Shown here: piece by piece, positions 18,129-29,966 of the stretch
How the letters are laid out: every line of letters begins with the position of its first letter
How positions within the stretch are numbered: the first letter of the stretch is position 1
Source: Ndongobacter massiliensis
Lineage (GTDB): Bacteria; Bacillota; Clostridia; Tissierellales; Peptoniphilaceae
DNA: 64,000 nucleotides
Direction of reading: 5' to 3'
Assembly: GCF_900120375.1 (NCBI RefSeq)
Contig: NZ_LT635480.1
Coordinates: 1,116,001-1,180,000 of the forward strand
Translations under genes and position numbers: made by a program
Notes under the pieces: model-generated
Databases searched by the model: none
Told to the model about the DNA's origin: nothing
What the model saw: the letters and a program-made list of their open reading frames with translations, nothing else

Positions 18129-18779
18129 TTAAGTCTCCTGTGCCTTTGAAATCAAGTCCTTGACCTTGAGCAGACGAGTGATGGTCGCACGGTCATTTTC
18201 ATCCAGCTTCATTCGGATGTAAGCAATGGTCTCCTCCAGATCCGGAATGGTGCGATACTCCAGCGCATTGACGCGCCGGCGCGTGGATTCTATTTCCGAA
18301 GCCATCAATTGACAGCTTTTCTCCACCTGGGTCAATTCCAACAGCTTGTCCATGACCTGATTCAGCCCGTACAGCGCTTCATCCAATTCCGCCGAAGTCT
18401 GCAAAAACCCGTACGGATAGATGCTCGCTTCTCGCCCGTCTTCCCCGCGACGTTCAAAGTGAAACTGCGGAATGCGCACGCTCATGACGTTTTTTGTCTC
18501 CACACCGACGCGCATCTGTTGGCGGGATGCGCTGAGCGCATTTTCCAACATCTCCGGGCGCATCACCGCACTCGCCATCGAAAACGACCGAAAGGACGCT
18601 GCCAATGCCTCTTCCACCTCGCTGCGCAGTGTGCGGTTCTTCCGTGCCAGAGCGATGAATCGGCGCATCAATTCATCCTGTTTGTCCTTTAAGAGTTTAT
18701 AGCCGCGGCGCGAGGTCGCCAAACGCGTTTTCAGCGTCGTATAGACCATGCGCGTCGGGCTGACATTCAACCGGGTCAT
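18129..18779 (-). CDS. ntpD: V-type ATP synthase subunit D
   Basis: 216 residues, long N- and C-terminal coiled coils. [11 protein letters not shown] and [23 protein letters not shown] are the family hallmark. Subunit D is the central rotor shaft that connects the A3B3 head to the membrane ring. The ATG overlaps the ntpB stop. Last gene of the operon. Confidence 0.95.
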   Translation of the reverse strand: MTRLNVSPTRMVYTTLKTRLATSRRGYKLLKDKQDELMRRFIALARKNRTLRSEVEEALAASFRSFSMASAVMRPEMLENALSASRQQMRVGVETKNVMSVRIPQFHFERRGEDGREASIYPYGFLQTSAELDEALYGLNQVMDKLLELTQVEKSCQLMASEIESTRRRVNALEYRTIPDLEETIAYIRMKLDENDRATITRLLKVKDLISKAQET

Positions 18780-20188
18780 CCCTCTGCCCCGATTTCTTCA
18801 CCCGATGCCGCCTTTTCTTCCGGTCCCAGATAGCGTTCAATCATCGCGTCTTTGATGCGTTTGAGTTCTTCACGCGGCAAGATTTTGAGCAATTCCCATC
18901 CCAGATCCAGCGTCTCTTCAATCGAACGATCCGTCGTAAAGCCTTGGTTGACATAGCGCTCGTCAAAGGCTTCTGAAAAGCGGGCGAATGCCAAATCCGC
19001 ATCCGTCAACGCCGATTCGCCGAGAATCGCCGACAATTCTTTCGCCTGTCGTCCGCGCGCCACCGCCGCATAGATCTGGTTCATCGTCGCTGCGTGATCT
19101 TCCCGCGTCTTGCCTTCGCCGATGCCCTTGTCTTTTAGACGGGACAGCGACGGCAGAATGTCAATCGGGGGATTGATGCCGCGATTGTAGAGACCGCGAC
19201 CCAAGATAATCTGCCCTTCCGTAATGTAGCCGGTCAGATCAGGAATGGGATGGGTGATGTCATCTTCCGGCATCGAAAGAATTGGCAACTGCGTAATGGA
19301 GCCGGGTTTGCCTTTAATGCGCCCTGCACGCTCATAAATCTGCGATAAATCGGTGTAGAGATATCCGGGGTACCCTCGCCGACTCGGCACTTCCTTGCGC
19401 GCGGAAGACACTTCGCGCAGCGCTTCCGCGTAATTCGTCATGTCGGTCAAAATGACCAGCACATGCATATCCAGGTCGAACGCCAGGTACTCCGCCGCCG
19501 TCAAGGCGATACGCGGCGTCGCGATGCGCTCAATGGTGGGATCGCTCGCCAAATTGATGAATAGCGTGGCGCGGTTGATCGCCCCGGATTCCGTAAAATC
19601 TTTGATGAAGAATTGTGCCTCTTCAAAGGTAATGCCCATGGCGCCGAAAACCACAGCAAACTTTTCATCTTTGCCGCGCACGCGCGCCTGCCGCGCGATC
19701 TGCGCCGCCAGCCGGTTGTGCGGCAGGCCATTTCCGGAGAAAATCGGCAGCTTCTGCCCGCGCACCAAGGTGTTCAATCCGTCGATGGCGGAGATGCCGG
19801 TTTGAATAAATTCGGACGGATATTGGCGTGCGTAGGGATTGATCGGCGAACCGTTGATATCGCGCTTCTCCTCGGCGATAATACGCGGACCCCCGTCAAT
19901 GGGATTGCCCATGCCGTCGAAAATACGACCGATCATGTCGCGCGATACGCCCAATTCCTGCGAATGGCCCAAAAATCGGACGCTGGAATTGCGAATGTTG
20001 ATGCCCTCGGATCCCTCAAACAGCTGAATCAATGTCGCTTTTTCGCCGACTTCCAAGACCTTGCCGCGCCGGCGCCGCCCATCCTGCATCTGCACTTCGA
20101 CCAGTTCTTCGTACTTGACATTCTCCGCACCGGCGACGACGAGAATCGGGCCCACGACTTCCTGAATCGTGCGATACTCTTTAATCAT
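18776..20188 (-). CDS. ntpB: V-type ATP synthase subunit B
   Basis: 470 residues, the regulatory nucleotide-binding subunit of the A3B3 hexamer. Starts [18 protein letters not shown]; contains [17 protein letters not shown] in place of a P-loop, as is normal for B, and [19 protein letters not shown]-type sequence. The ATG at 20188 overlaps the ntpA stop by 8 bp; an upstream in-frame extension only translates ntpA in another frame. Confidence 0.95.
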   Translation of the reverse strand: MIKEYRTIQEVVGPILVVAGAENVKYEELVEVQMQDGRRRRGKVLEVGEKATLIQLFEGSEGINIRNSSVRFLGHSQELGVSRDMIGRIFDGMGNPIDGGPRIIAEEKRDINGSPINPYARQYPSEFIQTGISAIDGLNTLVRGQKLPIFSGNGLPHNRLAAQIARQARVRGKDEKFAVVFGAMGITFEEAQFFIKDFTESGAINRATLFINLASDPTIERIATPRIALTAAEYLAFDLDMHVLVILTDMTNYAEALREVSSARKEVPSRRGYPGYLYTDLSQIYERAGRIKGKPGSITQLPILSMPEDDITHPIPDLTGYITEGQIILGRGLYNRGINPPIDILPSLSRLKDKGIGEGKTREDHAATMNQIYAAVARGRQAKELSAILGESALTDADLAFARFSEAFDERYVNQGFTTDRSIEETLDLGWELLKILPREELKRIKDAMIERYLGPEEKAASGEEIGAEG

Positions 20189-21956
20189 GCGTGACCTCCC
20201 TCTCCTGCTCCATCGCGCGGAATTCCTCTTCCATTTCTGTCTCAATGGCACGAATGGTTTCCACTTTTTCTTCCGGCACCAGACGCATCCGCACAATTTT
20301 GCGGCGTATGTTCATGCGTTCGATTTCTTCCAAATATACGCCTTTATCCAGGGCTTCATTGGCACGCACATGAAAGTGCAAAATCATCGCGAGCATCTCC
20401 GCCTGTTTCTTCTCCGAGCAATACGTATCGACATCGTCAAAGGCGTTTTGCTGCAGGAAGTCCTCCCGCAGCGACCGCGCGGAAAAGAGCGTCAATTGAT
20501 CCTGCGGTGAAAGTGAATCCTGCCCGACCAGTCGCACAATTTCCTGCAAATTGGCTTCTTCCGTCAAAATCGACATCGCCTTTTGGCGATGCGCCGAGAA
20601 CTGCGGGTCGATGTGCGCATCAAAATAGGCGTCCATTTTCTCCTGATACAGGGAATAACTTTTCAACCAGTTAATCGCCGGAAAGTGGCGCGCATAGGAC
20701 AGGTCATAATCCAACCCCCAGAAGACTTTTACGATGCGCAAGGTCGACTGCGTCACGGGTTCGGACAGGTCGCCGCCCGGCGGAGAAACCGCACCGATGG
20801 CCGTGACAGAACCGCGACGTTCGTCGCTGCCGAGGCACTCGACGACGCCCGCGCGCTCGTAAAATCCGGCAATTCGGGAAGCCAGATACGCCGGATAGCC
20901 TTCATCGCCCGGCATTTCTTCCAAACGGCCGCTCATCTCGCGCAGCGCTTCCGCCCAACGCGACGTGGAGTCCGCCATCACGGCGACCGAATAGCCCATA
21001 TCGCGGTAATATTCGGCCAGGGTAATGCCGGTTGCAATCGACGCTTCACGCGCCGCCACGGGCATGTTGGAAGTGTTGGCAATCATGACGACTTTCTGCA
21101 TCAAGCTCTTCCCGGTGTTCGGATCGATGATTTCCGGAAATTCGTTCAATACGTCGGTCATTTCGTTACCGCGTTCGCCGCAGCCCACATAAACGATAAT
21201 TTCTGCATCCGCCCATTTTGCAAGCTGGTGCTGAATGACCGTTTTACCCGACCCGAAAGGTCCCGGAATGGCGGCAGCACCGCCCTTCGCCACCGGGAAG
21301 AACGTATCGATAACGCGCTGCCCGGTAATCAACGGACGCACCGGATCCATCTTCTGTTGATAAGGGCGGCTGGTTTTGACCGGCCACTGCTGCGTCATAT
21401 TGAGCGAATGGTATGTGCCGTCCGGCATTTCAATCTCCGCAATGACATCCTTCACCGTATGCGGTCCCTGCTCGATGCGGCGCACGGTCCCGGAAAGATC
21501 GGGCGGCACCATAATTTTGTGCAGCACCACTTCAGTTTCCTGCACGGTGCCCAATACATCCCCGCCGGATACCGCATCGCCCGGCTTTGCCACCGGCGTA
21601 AAATCCCATAATTTCTCATAATCAATCGGTGTCGCACTCACGCCACGCACCAGAAAATGACCCGTTTTCGCTGCCAGCGCATCCAATGGGCGCTGAATGC
21701 CGTCGTAAATCTGTCCAATCAGCCCCGGTCCCAATTCGACGGAAAGCGGTCGTCCCGTCGTTTCGACCGGATCACCCGGGCCAATGCCCGTCGTCTCCTC
21801 GTACACCTGTATGGATGCGACGTCTTTTCGCATTTCAATCACTTCTCCGACCAACCGAAGGGCGGAAACATAAACGACATCGTGAATATTTGCATTCTCC
21901 ATGCCCTTCGCTTCCACCAGCGGGCCGGATACTTTTGTAATGATTCCTTTTTCCAA
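20181..21956 (-). CDS. ntpA: V-type ATP synthase catalytic subunit A
   Basis: 591 residues. P-loop [17 protein letters not shown] near residue 230, [12 protein letters not shown], the bulge region and [24 protein letters not shown]. It hydrolyses ATP to drive rotation. I place the start at a TTG (21956), giving [19 protein letters not shown], the usual N-terminus, with GGGAGG six bases upstream; a GTG two codons earlier sits directly on the ribosome site and is less likely. Confidence 0.93.
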   Translation of the reverse strand: MEKGIITKVSGPLVEAKGMENANIHDVVYVSALRLVGEVIEMRKDVASIQVYEETTGIGPGDPVETTGRPLSVELGPGLIGQIYDGIQRPLDALAAKTGHFLVRGVSATPIDYEKLWDFTPVAKPGDAVSGGDVLGTVQETEVVLHKIMVPPDLSGTVRRIEQGPHTVKDVIAEIEMPDGTYHSLNMTQQWPVKTSRPYQQKMDPVRPLITGQRVIDTFFPVAKGGAAAIPGPFGSGKTVIQHQLAKWADAEIIVYVGCGERGNEMTDVLNEFPEIIDPNTGKSLMQKVVMIANTSNMPVAAREASIATGITLAEYYRDMGYSVAVMADSTSRWAEALREMSGRLEEMPGDEGYPAYLASRIAGFYERAGVVECLGSDERRGSVTAIGAVSPPGGDLSEPVTQSTLRIVKVFWGLDYDLSYARHFPAINWLKSYSLYQEKMDAYFDAHIDPQFSAHRQKAMSILTEEANLQEIVRLVGQDSLSPQDQLTLFSARSLREDFLQQNAFDDVDTYCSEKKQAEMLAMILHFHVRANEALDKGVYLEEIERMNIRRKIVRMRLVPEEKVETIRAIETEMEEEFRAMEQEREVTHD

Positions 21957-21967
21957 AATCACCCTCC

Positions 21968-22276
21968 CTAAAAAATATCCATTCCGACTGCCTTTTCGAC
22001 ATTTTCCGAGATTTGCCGCATCCCCAGTCCCAAACTGCCTTCGCTGTCCGGGATCAGAATGATGGCAGGAATGGCATGATTTTTATATCGTTCAATCGTT
22101 TTCGGAATCTCCCGGGCCATGCGCTCCGTAATATAGATGACCGCGTACGACTGACGCGCCAGATCATCCACCGTATTGCGGATATCTCCGATTTCATGCG
22201 GAGAAAACACATCCACACCCAGCGCACGAAACGCAAGGACCGAAGACGAATCGCCAATCACCGCTATTTTTTTCAT
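21968..22276 (-). CDS. ntpG: V-type ATP synthase subunit F
   Basis: 102 residues. [21 protein letters not shown] and [11 protein letters not shown] match the small Rossmann-like subunit F (called NtpG in Enterococcus) that binds the rotor shaft D. Lies between subunits C and A as expected; AGAAAGGAAA precedes the ATG. Confidence 0.93.
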   Translation of the reverse strand: MKKIAVIGDSSSVLAFRALGVDVFSPHEIGDIRNTVDDLARQSYAVIYITERMAREIPKTIERYKNHAIPAIILIPDSEGSLGLGMRQISENVEKAVGMDIF

Positions 22277-22340
22277 CGTTCGTTTCCTTTCTATCCGGCT
22301 TCTCGAACCGCGCCGGACGACCCCGCGAGTCTGGAACGGA

Positions 22341-23333
22341 CTACCCTTGCCGCAGCCGCGCGCGCAGCTGTCGGGCCGAGAGTCCGGCGCGTTTTCCGGC
22401 TAATAAAATGCGCAAATTCTGCAATTCGCCTTCGACGCGCAAAGCATAGCTGTACAATACTTCCGGGCCATATAGCGTTTTTTCCGCTTCCTGCGCAAAT
22501 GCCAGTCGCCGTTCATCGCGCGCCTGCTCCAAATGACGCAAATCTTCCTCTTCCACATAGCGGTGCAGAGCCCATTGTAAAGAAGATGCGCCGTGTTCGT
22601 CTTTTACGGCCTTCTCGATGGTCGCTGCATCCGCATGAAAGGCCTGCAGCAGGGCAGAGGTTTCGACGCATCCGCCGGTCACCAAGGCGGCTTCACAATC
22701 CGCACGCGTAACGCCCTGCTTTTTTGCGCGCAGCACGGTTAAAACATTGGAGAAATCAGCCATTTCCTGCACATATTGACAAAAAAGTGGTGTTCCGATC
22801 GCCTTCGCCAGAGCCATGCGATCCGCCGCTAAGGCGCGATCCAAAATCCGATCCAATGCCTGCGCCTGTCGATTTTCTTCGTAGACGGCAAGTCCCTCGG
22901 CGATCGCCTTTTGAAGAATGCTTGTTCCCGGGTTATGACGCGGCGTATGAATCCAGTCGGCCATTTCTTTTTCTTCCGCATTTTCCTGCGGAATTTTCAG
23001 CGCGGAAAGATCGACTCCATCCACCGCCTCTTTGATGCCGATCTTCGCATTGTGATAGATGGCATCCAGCGCGGCAAAGCGGGCAATCGGCAATCCCGCC
23101 GACCACTCGCGCAGCTTGGCGTCCTGTACCTCGCGCTCCGCGCGTAGAATTGCCTCCACATCCGCACTCTCCGCACGTGTCATCGCATCCGCATAGCGCG
23201 TTTCCCGCAAAATGCGCAGAGCATCGGCAAAGTCTTTTGCTTCCGCCATGCGATCGTAAATGGAAGGCATTAACAGCTTTTTTTCCGCCATGCGCACCCG
23301 CATGGAAGAAAAAGCAAAGTCCTCGCGCTTCAT
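22341..23333 (-). CDS. ntpC: V-type ATP synthase subunit C
   Basis: 330 residues, helical, the funnel-shaped connector (V-ATPase d subunit homologue) between the rotor and the membrane ring. Recognised by position and by the SSMRVRMAEKKLL start and helical repeats. The ATG at 23333 overlaps the subunit E stop and follows GGGAGGGG. Confidence 0.88.
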   Translation of the reverse strand: MKREDFAFSSMRVRMAEKKLLMPSIYDRMAEAKDFADALRILRETRYADAMTRAESADVEAILRAEREVQDAKLREWSAGLPIARFAALDAIYHNAKIGIKEAVDGVDLSALKIPQENAEEKEMADWIHTPRHNPGTSILQKAIAEGLAVYEENRQAQALDRILDRALAADRMALAKAIGTPLFCQYVQEMADFSNVLTVLRAKKQGVTRADCEAALVTGGCVETSALLQAFHADAATIEKAVKDEHGASSLQWALHRYVEEEDLRHLEQARDERRLAFAQEAEKTLYGPEVLYSYALRVEGELQNLRILLAGKRAGLSARQLRARLRQG

Positions 23334-23926
23334 AGGTCCCCTCCCGAATCGGATGGGGCGAGCATCGCGGCAACCTCGGGCTCCACTTCCTCCCGCAGCG
23401 CATCGACGATCGCATCGAAGGCGCAATTTAGGCGTTCTCCGCCACGAGTCAGGCAAAACCCGCCGGTGAGTTTCGGATTGGTGACAACGCGCACCTCTTC
23501 CGGCGCTTCGTAATGTCGCCCCTCCGGCAATTCCAACAACAAGAACGCATCCGCTTCCCTTTCCGAACCCGGTGCGCCGCCTGTCCGGATATGCTCAAAA
23601 AAGCTGTCCAGCACGCGTTGATACGTCGTTTCATCCAGATCGCGCAATTGCGCTTTGGCCAAGGCAAATGCCTCGTCAATTTTTTTCTGCCTCGCTGCCA
23701 AAACCTGATCCCGTGCCGCGCGCGCCACGCCCGAGCGAATGCGATCGGCGATCAGCGGCGCTTCCGCTTCCGCATGCGCAATCGTGCGCGCCGCGGCTTC
23801 CTCCGCACGCTGCCGTTCCTGTGCCACATATGCATCTGCCGCTGTCTGCGCCTCCGCCACAAGCGCGTCTGCCTCACTTTGTGCCGCTTCCTGAATTTTC
23901 TTTGTGATTGTCTCCAAATTCGACAT
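23330..23926 (-). CDS. ntpE: V-type ATP synthase subunit E
   Basis: 198 residues. N-terminal Ala/Glu-rich coiled coil (to about residue 90) and a globular C-terminal part (LTGGFCLTRGGERLNCAFDAIVD). With the G/H-type subunit it forms the peripheral stalk. GGGAGG precedes the ATG. Confidence 0.92.
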   Translation of the reverse strand: MSNLETITKKIQEAAQSEADALVAEAQTAADAYVAQERQRAEEAAARTIAHAEAEAPLIADRIRSGVARAARDQVLAARQKKIDEAFALAKAQLRDLDETTYQRVLDSFFEHIRTGGAPGSEREADAFLLLELPEGRHYEAPEEVRVVTNPKLTGGFCLTRGGERLNCAFDAIVDALREEVEPEVAAMLAPSDSGGDL

Positions 23927-23947
23927 ACCGACCTCCCTTTCCGGGGA

Positions 23948-26332
<2,385 letters not shown>

Positions 26333-26361
<29 letters not shown>

Positions 26362-26671
26362 AGTCGAAGACCTCCTTTATAATGCGCAAAGACGCCTTTT
26401 TTACCGCATCCCCTGTCTGTTCCTGCAGTTGCTGCACCGTTTGCTCGGCTTCCCGGCGCTGCGGTTCCATTGCCTGCTCCGCCTGCGCAGCCGCTTCCTC
26501 GCGAATGCACTGCGCTTTTTTCTCCGCGTCGGAGCGAATCGTTTCCACACATGCGGCGGCACGATGCTTTCCTTCTTCTTCCATTTCCGCTGCGCGTCGC
26601 TTCGCATCCGCTATCAGCGCTTTGGCCTCTTCTTCAACCTGCAGCACCGCTTTCAGTGCTTCTTCCGCCAT
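26333..26671 (-). CDS. ntpF: V-type ATP synthase peripheral stalk subunit (G/H type, NtpF-like)
   Basis: 112 residues, almost entirely coiled coil rich in Ala, Glu, Lys and Gln (EEEAKALIADAKRRAAEMEEEG). This is the expected small partner of subunit E, and it is the first gene of the operon, as in Enterococcus. The ATG at 26671 follows AAAGGGGGG. Confidence 0.85.
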
Positions 26672-26721
26672 TCTGCCCCCCTTTCCGCGTTCCCTTCCGC
26701 CCATTGCTCATCACGAAAAGG

Positions 26722-26771
26722 TAGACGCTTCTCATGGGTATTATTATAATAGAGAAAACGAGGGATGAAAA
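26722..26771. promoter_or_regulatory. Overlapping divergent promoters for the V-ATPase operon and the glutaredoxin-like gene
   Basis: The stretch 26741-26750 contains TATAAT on both strands. Plus strand: TAGACG (26722-26727), 17 bp, TATAAT (26745-26750). Minus strand: TTTTCA (26771-26766), 17 bp, TATAAT (26748-26743). The minus promoter lies about 70 bp ahead of ntpF. RNA polymerase could occupy only one at a time. Confidence 0.6.
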
Positions 26772-26781
26772 GGTCATCCCT
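26761..26781 (+). other. Inverted repeat in the 5' leader of the glutaredoxin-like gene
   Basis: AGGGATGA and TCATCCCT form an 8-bp stem with a five-base loop. It starts 11 bp after the plus-strand -10 box and covers the -35 of the opposite promoter. It may be an operator or an RNA hairpin; there is no T-run on the plus strand to make it a terminator. Confidence 0.45.
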
Positions 26782-26808
26782 CCAGCCTGGGTGCAGAAAG
26801 GATGTATG

Positions 26809-27048
26809 ATGCGAGAACTCTTTATTACCAATATTTGTCACGAATGCGTAGATTTACTGAATCGGCCGGATTTTTCCGAAAAATACGGCGATTGTGAAAT
26901 TGTCAATATCACCGAAAACATTCCCAATTTGCGGCGCTTTCTTGCCTACCGGGATGCTTTGGACGGCTATAAGCCTGTGATTGCCGGCGGTTTTGTCGGA
27001 GTCCCTTCCATCGTTACCGATGGAAAAACGGTCACGCTCTTTGATTGA
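26809..27048 (+). CDS. Glutaredoxin-related thioredoxin-fold protein
   Basis: 79 residues. A CxxC motif (Cys10-His-Glu-Cys13) follows the first strand, and GVPSIVTDGK holds the cis-Pro of the thioredoxin fold. It may be a small thiol oxidoreductase; the partner is unknown. Two adjacent ATG codons exist (26806 and 26809); AGAAAGGAT is better spaced from the second. Confidence 0.7.
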   Translation: MRELFITNICHECVDLLNRPDFSEKYGDCEIVNITENIPNLRRFLAYRDALDGYKPVIAGGFVGVPSIVTDGKTVTLFD

Positions 27049-27064
27049 TTCGCGGTTTCCCCTC

Positions 27065-27093
27065 TTGACACACGTTCTGGGAATCCGTATACT
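27065..27093 (+). promoter_or_regulatory. Promoter of tRNA-Lys
   Basis: Consensus TTGACA (27065-27070), 17-bp spacer, TATACT (27088-27093). The tRNA begins 19 bp after the -10 box. Confidence 0.85.
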
Positions 27094-27111
27094 GTTGAGG
27101 TGCTTTCTCTT

Positions 27112-27187
27112 GCACCTCTAGCTCAGTTGGTAGAGCACCTGACTCTTAATCAGGGTGTCCAGGGTTCGAGTCCCTGGAGGTGCACCA
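27112..27187 (+). tRNA. tRNA-Lys (anticodon CTT), CCA encoded
   Basis: Seven-bp acceptor stem GCACCTC/GAGGTGC, D arm AGCTCAGTTGGTAGAGC, anticodon stem CCTGA/TCAGG with loop CTCTTAA (anticodon CTT), and T arm with GGTTCGAGTCC. The 3' CCA is in the DNA. Confidence 0.95.
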
Positions 27188-27191
27188 TTCC

Positions 27192-27223
27192 AAAAAGAAC
27201 GTTGAAATTTCAACGTTCTTTTT
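27192..27223. terminator. Bidirectional terminator after tRNA-Lys
   Basis: A perfect 32-bp palindrome centred at 27207/27208 (AAAAAGAACGTTGAAA and its complement), ending in TTTTT. It lies 5 bp after the tRNA 3' end. Confidence 0.9.
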
Positions 27224-27308
27224 CTTTGAACGCCCACGCGCCGAAAAGCAAACGGCGTCCAAAGTTACTACGGCATGCTCACAAAATATTCGAAACGGGA
27301 GAACAGAT

Positions 27309-28646
27309 ATGTCGGAAGCTCTGCCTCGAAAAAAACGGTTGTCTACTTTTGAATGGATTGTACTGGGGTTCGCCGGCGTCATCCTTTGCGGTGCGCTGCT
27401 TCTGATGCTGCCCATTTCATCCGCGACGGGCAGGGTCACGCCCTTTCACGAGGCATTGTTCACTTCCACCTCGGCGGTTTGCGTGACAGGGCTTGTGGTG
27501 CAGGACACGGGCAGCTACTGGTCGCTCTTCGGGCAGTCGGTGATCTTGCTGCTGATCCAAATCGGCGGACTCGGGGTCGTGACGGTTGCCGCCTCTTTTG
27601 CCATGCTGTCCGGCCGAAAAATATCCCTGATGCAGCGCAGCACAATGCAAGATGCGATTTCCGCGCCGAAAGTCGGTGGAATCGTTCGATTGACGCGTTT
27701 TATTTTGGGTGCTACCTTTCTGATCGAGTTCACCGGTATGCTCGTCCTGCTGCCAACCTTTTGCCGCGACCACGGACTCAAAGGCATCTGGATGGCGGCC
27801 TTTCACGCAATTTCTGCCCTCTGTAACGCCGGCTTTGACCTCCTCGGAACCACACAAAATAAATTCCTGTCCCTCACCGGCTATATGGGGAATCCCGCGG
27901 TAAACATTACCGTCATGCTTTTGATTATTATTGGCGGTATCGGCTTTTTAACGTGGGATGACATCTATGTAAACAAATGGCATTTCAAAAAGTATCGCAT
28001 GCAAAGCAAAGTCATCCTGCTGACGACAGCCCTCCTCATTACACTCCCCGCCCTGTTCTTTTTCTGGCGCGATTTTACAGAGCTTCCCCTCGAAAAAAGA
28101 GTTCTTGCCTCTTTCTTTCAATCGGTAAGCCCGCGGACTGCCGGCTTCAATACTGCCGATCTTGCCGCGATGAGCGACTCCTCCAAGGCCATCACGATTT
28201 TCTTAATGTTGGTTGGCGGTTCCAGCGGTTCTATGGCGGGCGGCATGAAAACGACCACACTCGCCGTTTTACTTCTCAACGCCTTTTCGGTTTGCCGTAA
28301 AAAAGAGGATACCGAAGTTTTCGGCCGGCGTCTGGAGAGTACGGTGGTAAAAAATGCCGCCACAATCGCTGTGCTGTATTTCCTGCTCTTTTTCAGCAGC
28401 GGCATCGTGATCAGTGCAGTTGAAAATTTACCGCTTGGAAGCTGTCTATACGAAACGGCCTCCGCCATCGGAACGGTCGGTCTCACACTCGGCATCACAC
28501 CGAAACTTGGAATTCTGTCGCAGATGATACTAATCGCCTTGATGTACTTTGGCAGAGTCGGCGGATTGACCTTGATTTATGCCACGGTTTCAAAGACAAA
28601 GCCGGTCGGCTCAAAGCTGCCGCTTGAAAAAATTACCATCGGTTAA
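27309..28646 (+). CDS. ktrB: Potassium uptake channel subunit KtrB (TrkH family)
   Basis: 445 residues with four membrane-pore-membrane repeats. Selectivity-filter segments are visible: STSAVCVTGL, ISALCNAGFD, VSPRTAGFNT and ASAIGTVGLTLG. KtrB carries K+ with Na+ coupling and needs the cytosolic KtrA ring. The start at 27309 follows GGGAG; the reading frame runs back into the tRNA region but has no ribosome site there. It is the homologue of NtpJ, which in Enterococcus hirae lies at the end of the Na+-ATPase operon. Confidence 0.93.
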   Translation: MSEALPRKKRLSTFEWIVLGFAGVILCGALLLMLPISSATGRVTPFHEALFTSTSAVCVTGLVVQDTGSYWSLFGQSVILLLIQIGGLGVVTVAASFAMLSGRKISLMQRSTMQDAISAPKVGGIVRLTRFILGATFLIEFTGMLVLLPTFCRDHGLKGIWMAAFHAISALCNAGFDLLGTTQNKFLSLTGYMGNPAVNITVMLLIIIGGIGFLTWDDIYVNKWHFKKYRMQSKVILLTTALLITLPALFFFWRDFTELPLEKRVLASFFQSVSPRTAGFNTADLAAMSDSSKAITIFLMLVGGSSGSMAGGMKTTTLAVLLLNAFSVCRKKEDTEVFGRRLESTVVKNAATIAVLYFLLFFSSGIVISAVENLPLGSCLYETASAIGTVGLTLGITPKLGILSQMILIALMYFGRVGGLTLIYATVSKTKPVGSKLPLEKITIG

Positions 28647-28657
28647 AGGAGTTTTCT

Positions 28658-29305
28658 ATGAAAAATATATTGTTGATCGGTCTCGGAAGATTCGGAAAAC
28701 ACATTGCCTTGGAGTTAATAAAACTCGGACATGAAGTGATGGCGGTGGACAGCAATGAAGAAAAAGTGAATGAAATTCTCCCGTACGTCACCAACGCACA
28801 GATCGGCGACAGCACAAATACGGAGTTTTTGAAGTCCCTTGGCATCGGCAATTACGATGTATGCGTTGTCGCCATTAGTGAAAACTTTCAAAACTCTTTG
28901 GAAACGACGTCTTTGCTGAAAGAACTCGGCGCAAAAATGGTGGTGTCCCGTGCCGAACGCGACGTGCAGGCAAAATTTCTCCTGCGCAACGGAGCAGATC
29001 AAGTCGTCTATCCAGAAAAGCAGATGGCCAAGTGGGCGGCGATTCGCTACACCGCTGATCACATTCGAGATTACATTGAAGTCGACGAGGCCCATGCCAT
29101 TTTTGAGGTAGAGGTACGGGAAGATTGGATCGGCAAAACCGTCGGAGAGCTTGATATCCGCAGAAAATACAATATCAACATCATGGCAACCAAAGAGAAT
29201 GAAAAAATCAATATGGTCGTATCGCCCAATACCATTCTTTCAAAGGATATGACACTTTTAGTGCTCGGTGCGTATAAGGAACTGCAAAAGTGCTTTCGGA
29301 TTTAA
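28658..29305 (+). CDS. ktrA: Potassium uptake regulatory subunit KtrA
   Basis: 215 residues. N-terminal RCK domain with the nucleotide loop LIGLGRFG (Gly8, Gly10, Gly13) and acidic ribose ligand in MAVDSNEE; C-terminal RCK_C domain from about residue 135. It gates KtrB in response to ATP/ADP, and in several Firmicutes RCK_C binds c-di-AMP. Start follows AAAGGAG, 11 bp after ktrB. Confidence 0.94.
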   Translation: MKNILLIGLGRFGKHIALELIKLGHEVMAVDSNEEKVNEILPYVTNAQIGDSTNTEFLKSLGIGNYDVCVVAISENFQNSLETTSLLKELGAKMVVSRAERDVQAKFLLRNGADQVVYPEKQMAKWAAIRYTADHIRDYIEVDEAHAIFEVEVREDWIGKTVGELDIRRKYNINIMATKENEKINMVVSPNTILSKDMTLLVLGAYKELQKCFRI

Positions 29306-29654
29306 TAAAAGCTTCCGATTGGAACCGCGAACGCGACCGCTGCCTAAAAGCCCGCAAGGAACCGGATGCGCGCCTCCTGAGCCTGGTGACATCTTTACCA
29401 TGTCTTCTGCCACGTTAAAAACAATCGATGCCTGCTGGCGTTCAGAGGCGCATCCATAAACTTCGGCAGCGAAGTGTGCCTTTCTGGTTTTCGGATAGAG
29501 GTGCATCTTGAGCGGCAAGCCGGATATCTACTTTTGTCCTTTGCTGGTTTTGTCGGCAAGCGCATCGGGTATGATCCGCCCCTCCAAAGGCATATAAAAC
29601 GGCGTGCTATATGCGTAGCACGCACATATCTATTCATTTTTTACCTTTTAACTG
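29306..29654. other. Non-coding stretch with one strong hairpin
   Basis: I find no supportable gene in this 350-bp gap; short overlapping frames on the minus strand lack ribosome sites and recognisable motifs. A perfect hairpin GCGTGCTA/TAGCACGC lies at 29602-29623 just ahead of the toxin-antitoxin pair. Confidence 0.5.
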
Positions 29655-29669
29655 TCATGATATTCATGA
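29655..29669. promoter_or_regulatory. Candidate operator of the toxin-antitoxin pair
   Basis: TCATGA-TAT-TCATGA: two copies of a six-base palindrome, together a larger dyad, 19 bp upstream of the antitoxin start. RelB-type antitoxins usually autoregulate through such dyads. Confidence 0.4.
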
Positions 29670-29687
29670 AAGGCAGGTGATTGATTC

Positions 29688-29966
29688 ATGGCTAAAGTAA
29701 GTACAAATATCAACCTTGATCCGGTCCTTAAGAAAGAGTCGCAAGCTTTATTCAAAGATCTCGGAATGGATCTCACAACGGCAGTAACCATTTTTCTAAA
29801 ACAATCCGTCAGGGAGCAGGCGATTCCATTCGCCATTAAGCGCAATGTGCCGAACGATGAAACTATTGCGGCGCCTGATGAGTACTACGATATGAAAGCG
29901 AATCCTGAAAACTACAAACGTTACGATTCTTTTTCGGATGCACTAAACGAGGTGCTCCATGCTTAA
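29688..29966 (+). CDS. RelB/DinJ family antitoxin
   Basis: 92 residues. STNINLDPVLKKESQALFKDLGMDLTTAVTIFLKQ is the ribbon-helix-helix DNA-binding and dimerisation part of DinJ/RelB; the C-terminal half (residues 50-92) would wrap the toxin. Stop and toxin start overlap by 8 bp, the usual antitoxin-first order. Confidence 0.88.
   Translation: MAKVSTNINLDPVLKKESQALFKDLGMDLTTAVTIFLKQSVREQAIPFAIKRNVPNDETIAAPDEYYDMKANPENYKRYDSFSDALNEVLHA

Noticed and set aside
20583-21611. A 342-codon plus-strand frame opposite ntpA
   Set aside because: Arg/His-rich shadow of a strongly conserved gene; no start signals.
26734-26808. N-terminal extension of the glutaredoxin-like protein
   Set aside because: The upstream ATG lies within the promoter; AGAAAGGAT supports 26809.
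27224-27308. ydaO/c-di-AMP riboswitch ahead of ktrB
   Set aside because: The space between the tRNA terminator and the start is only 85 bp and lacks the conserved cores.
29258-29637. Short minus-strand frames downstream of ktrA
   Set aside because: They overlap each other, lack ribosome sites and show no family resemblance.
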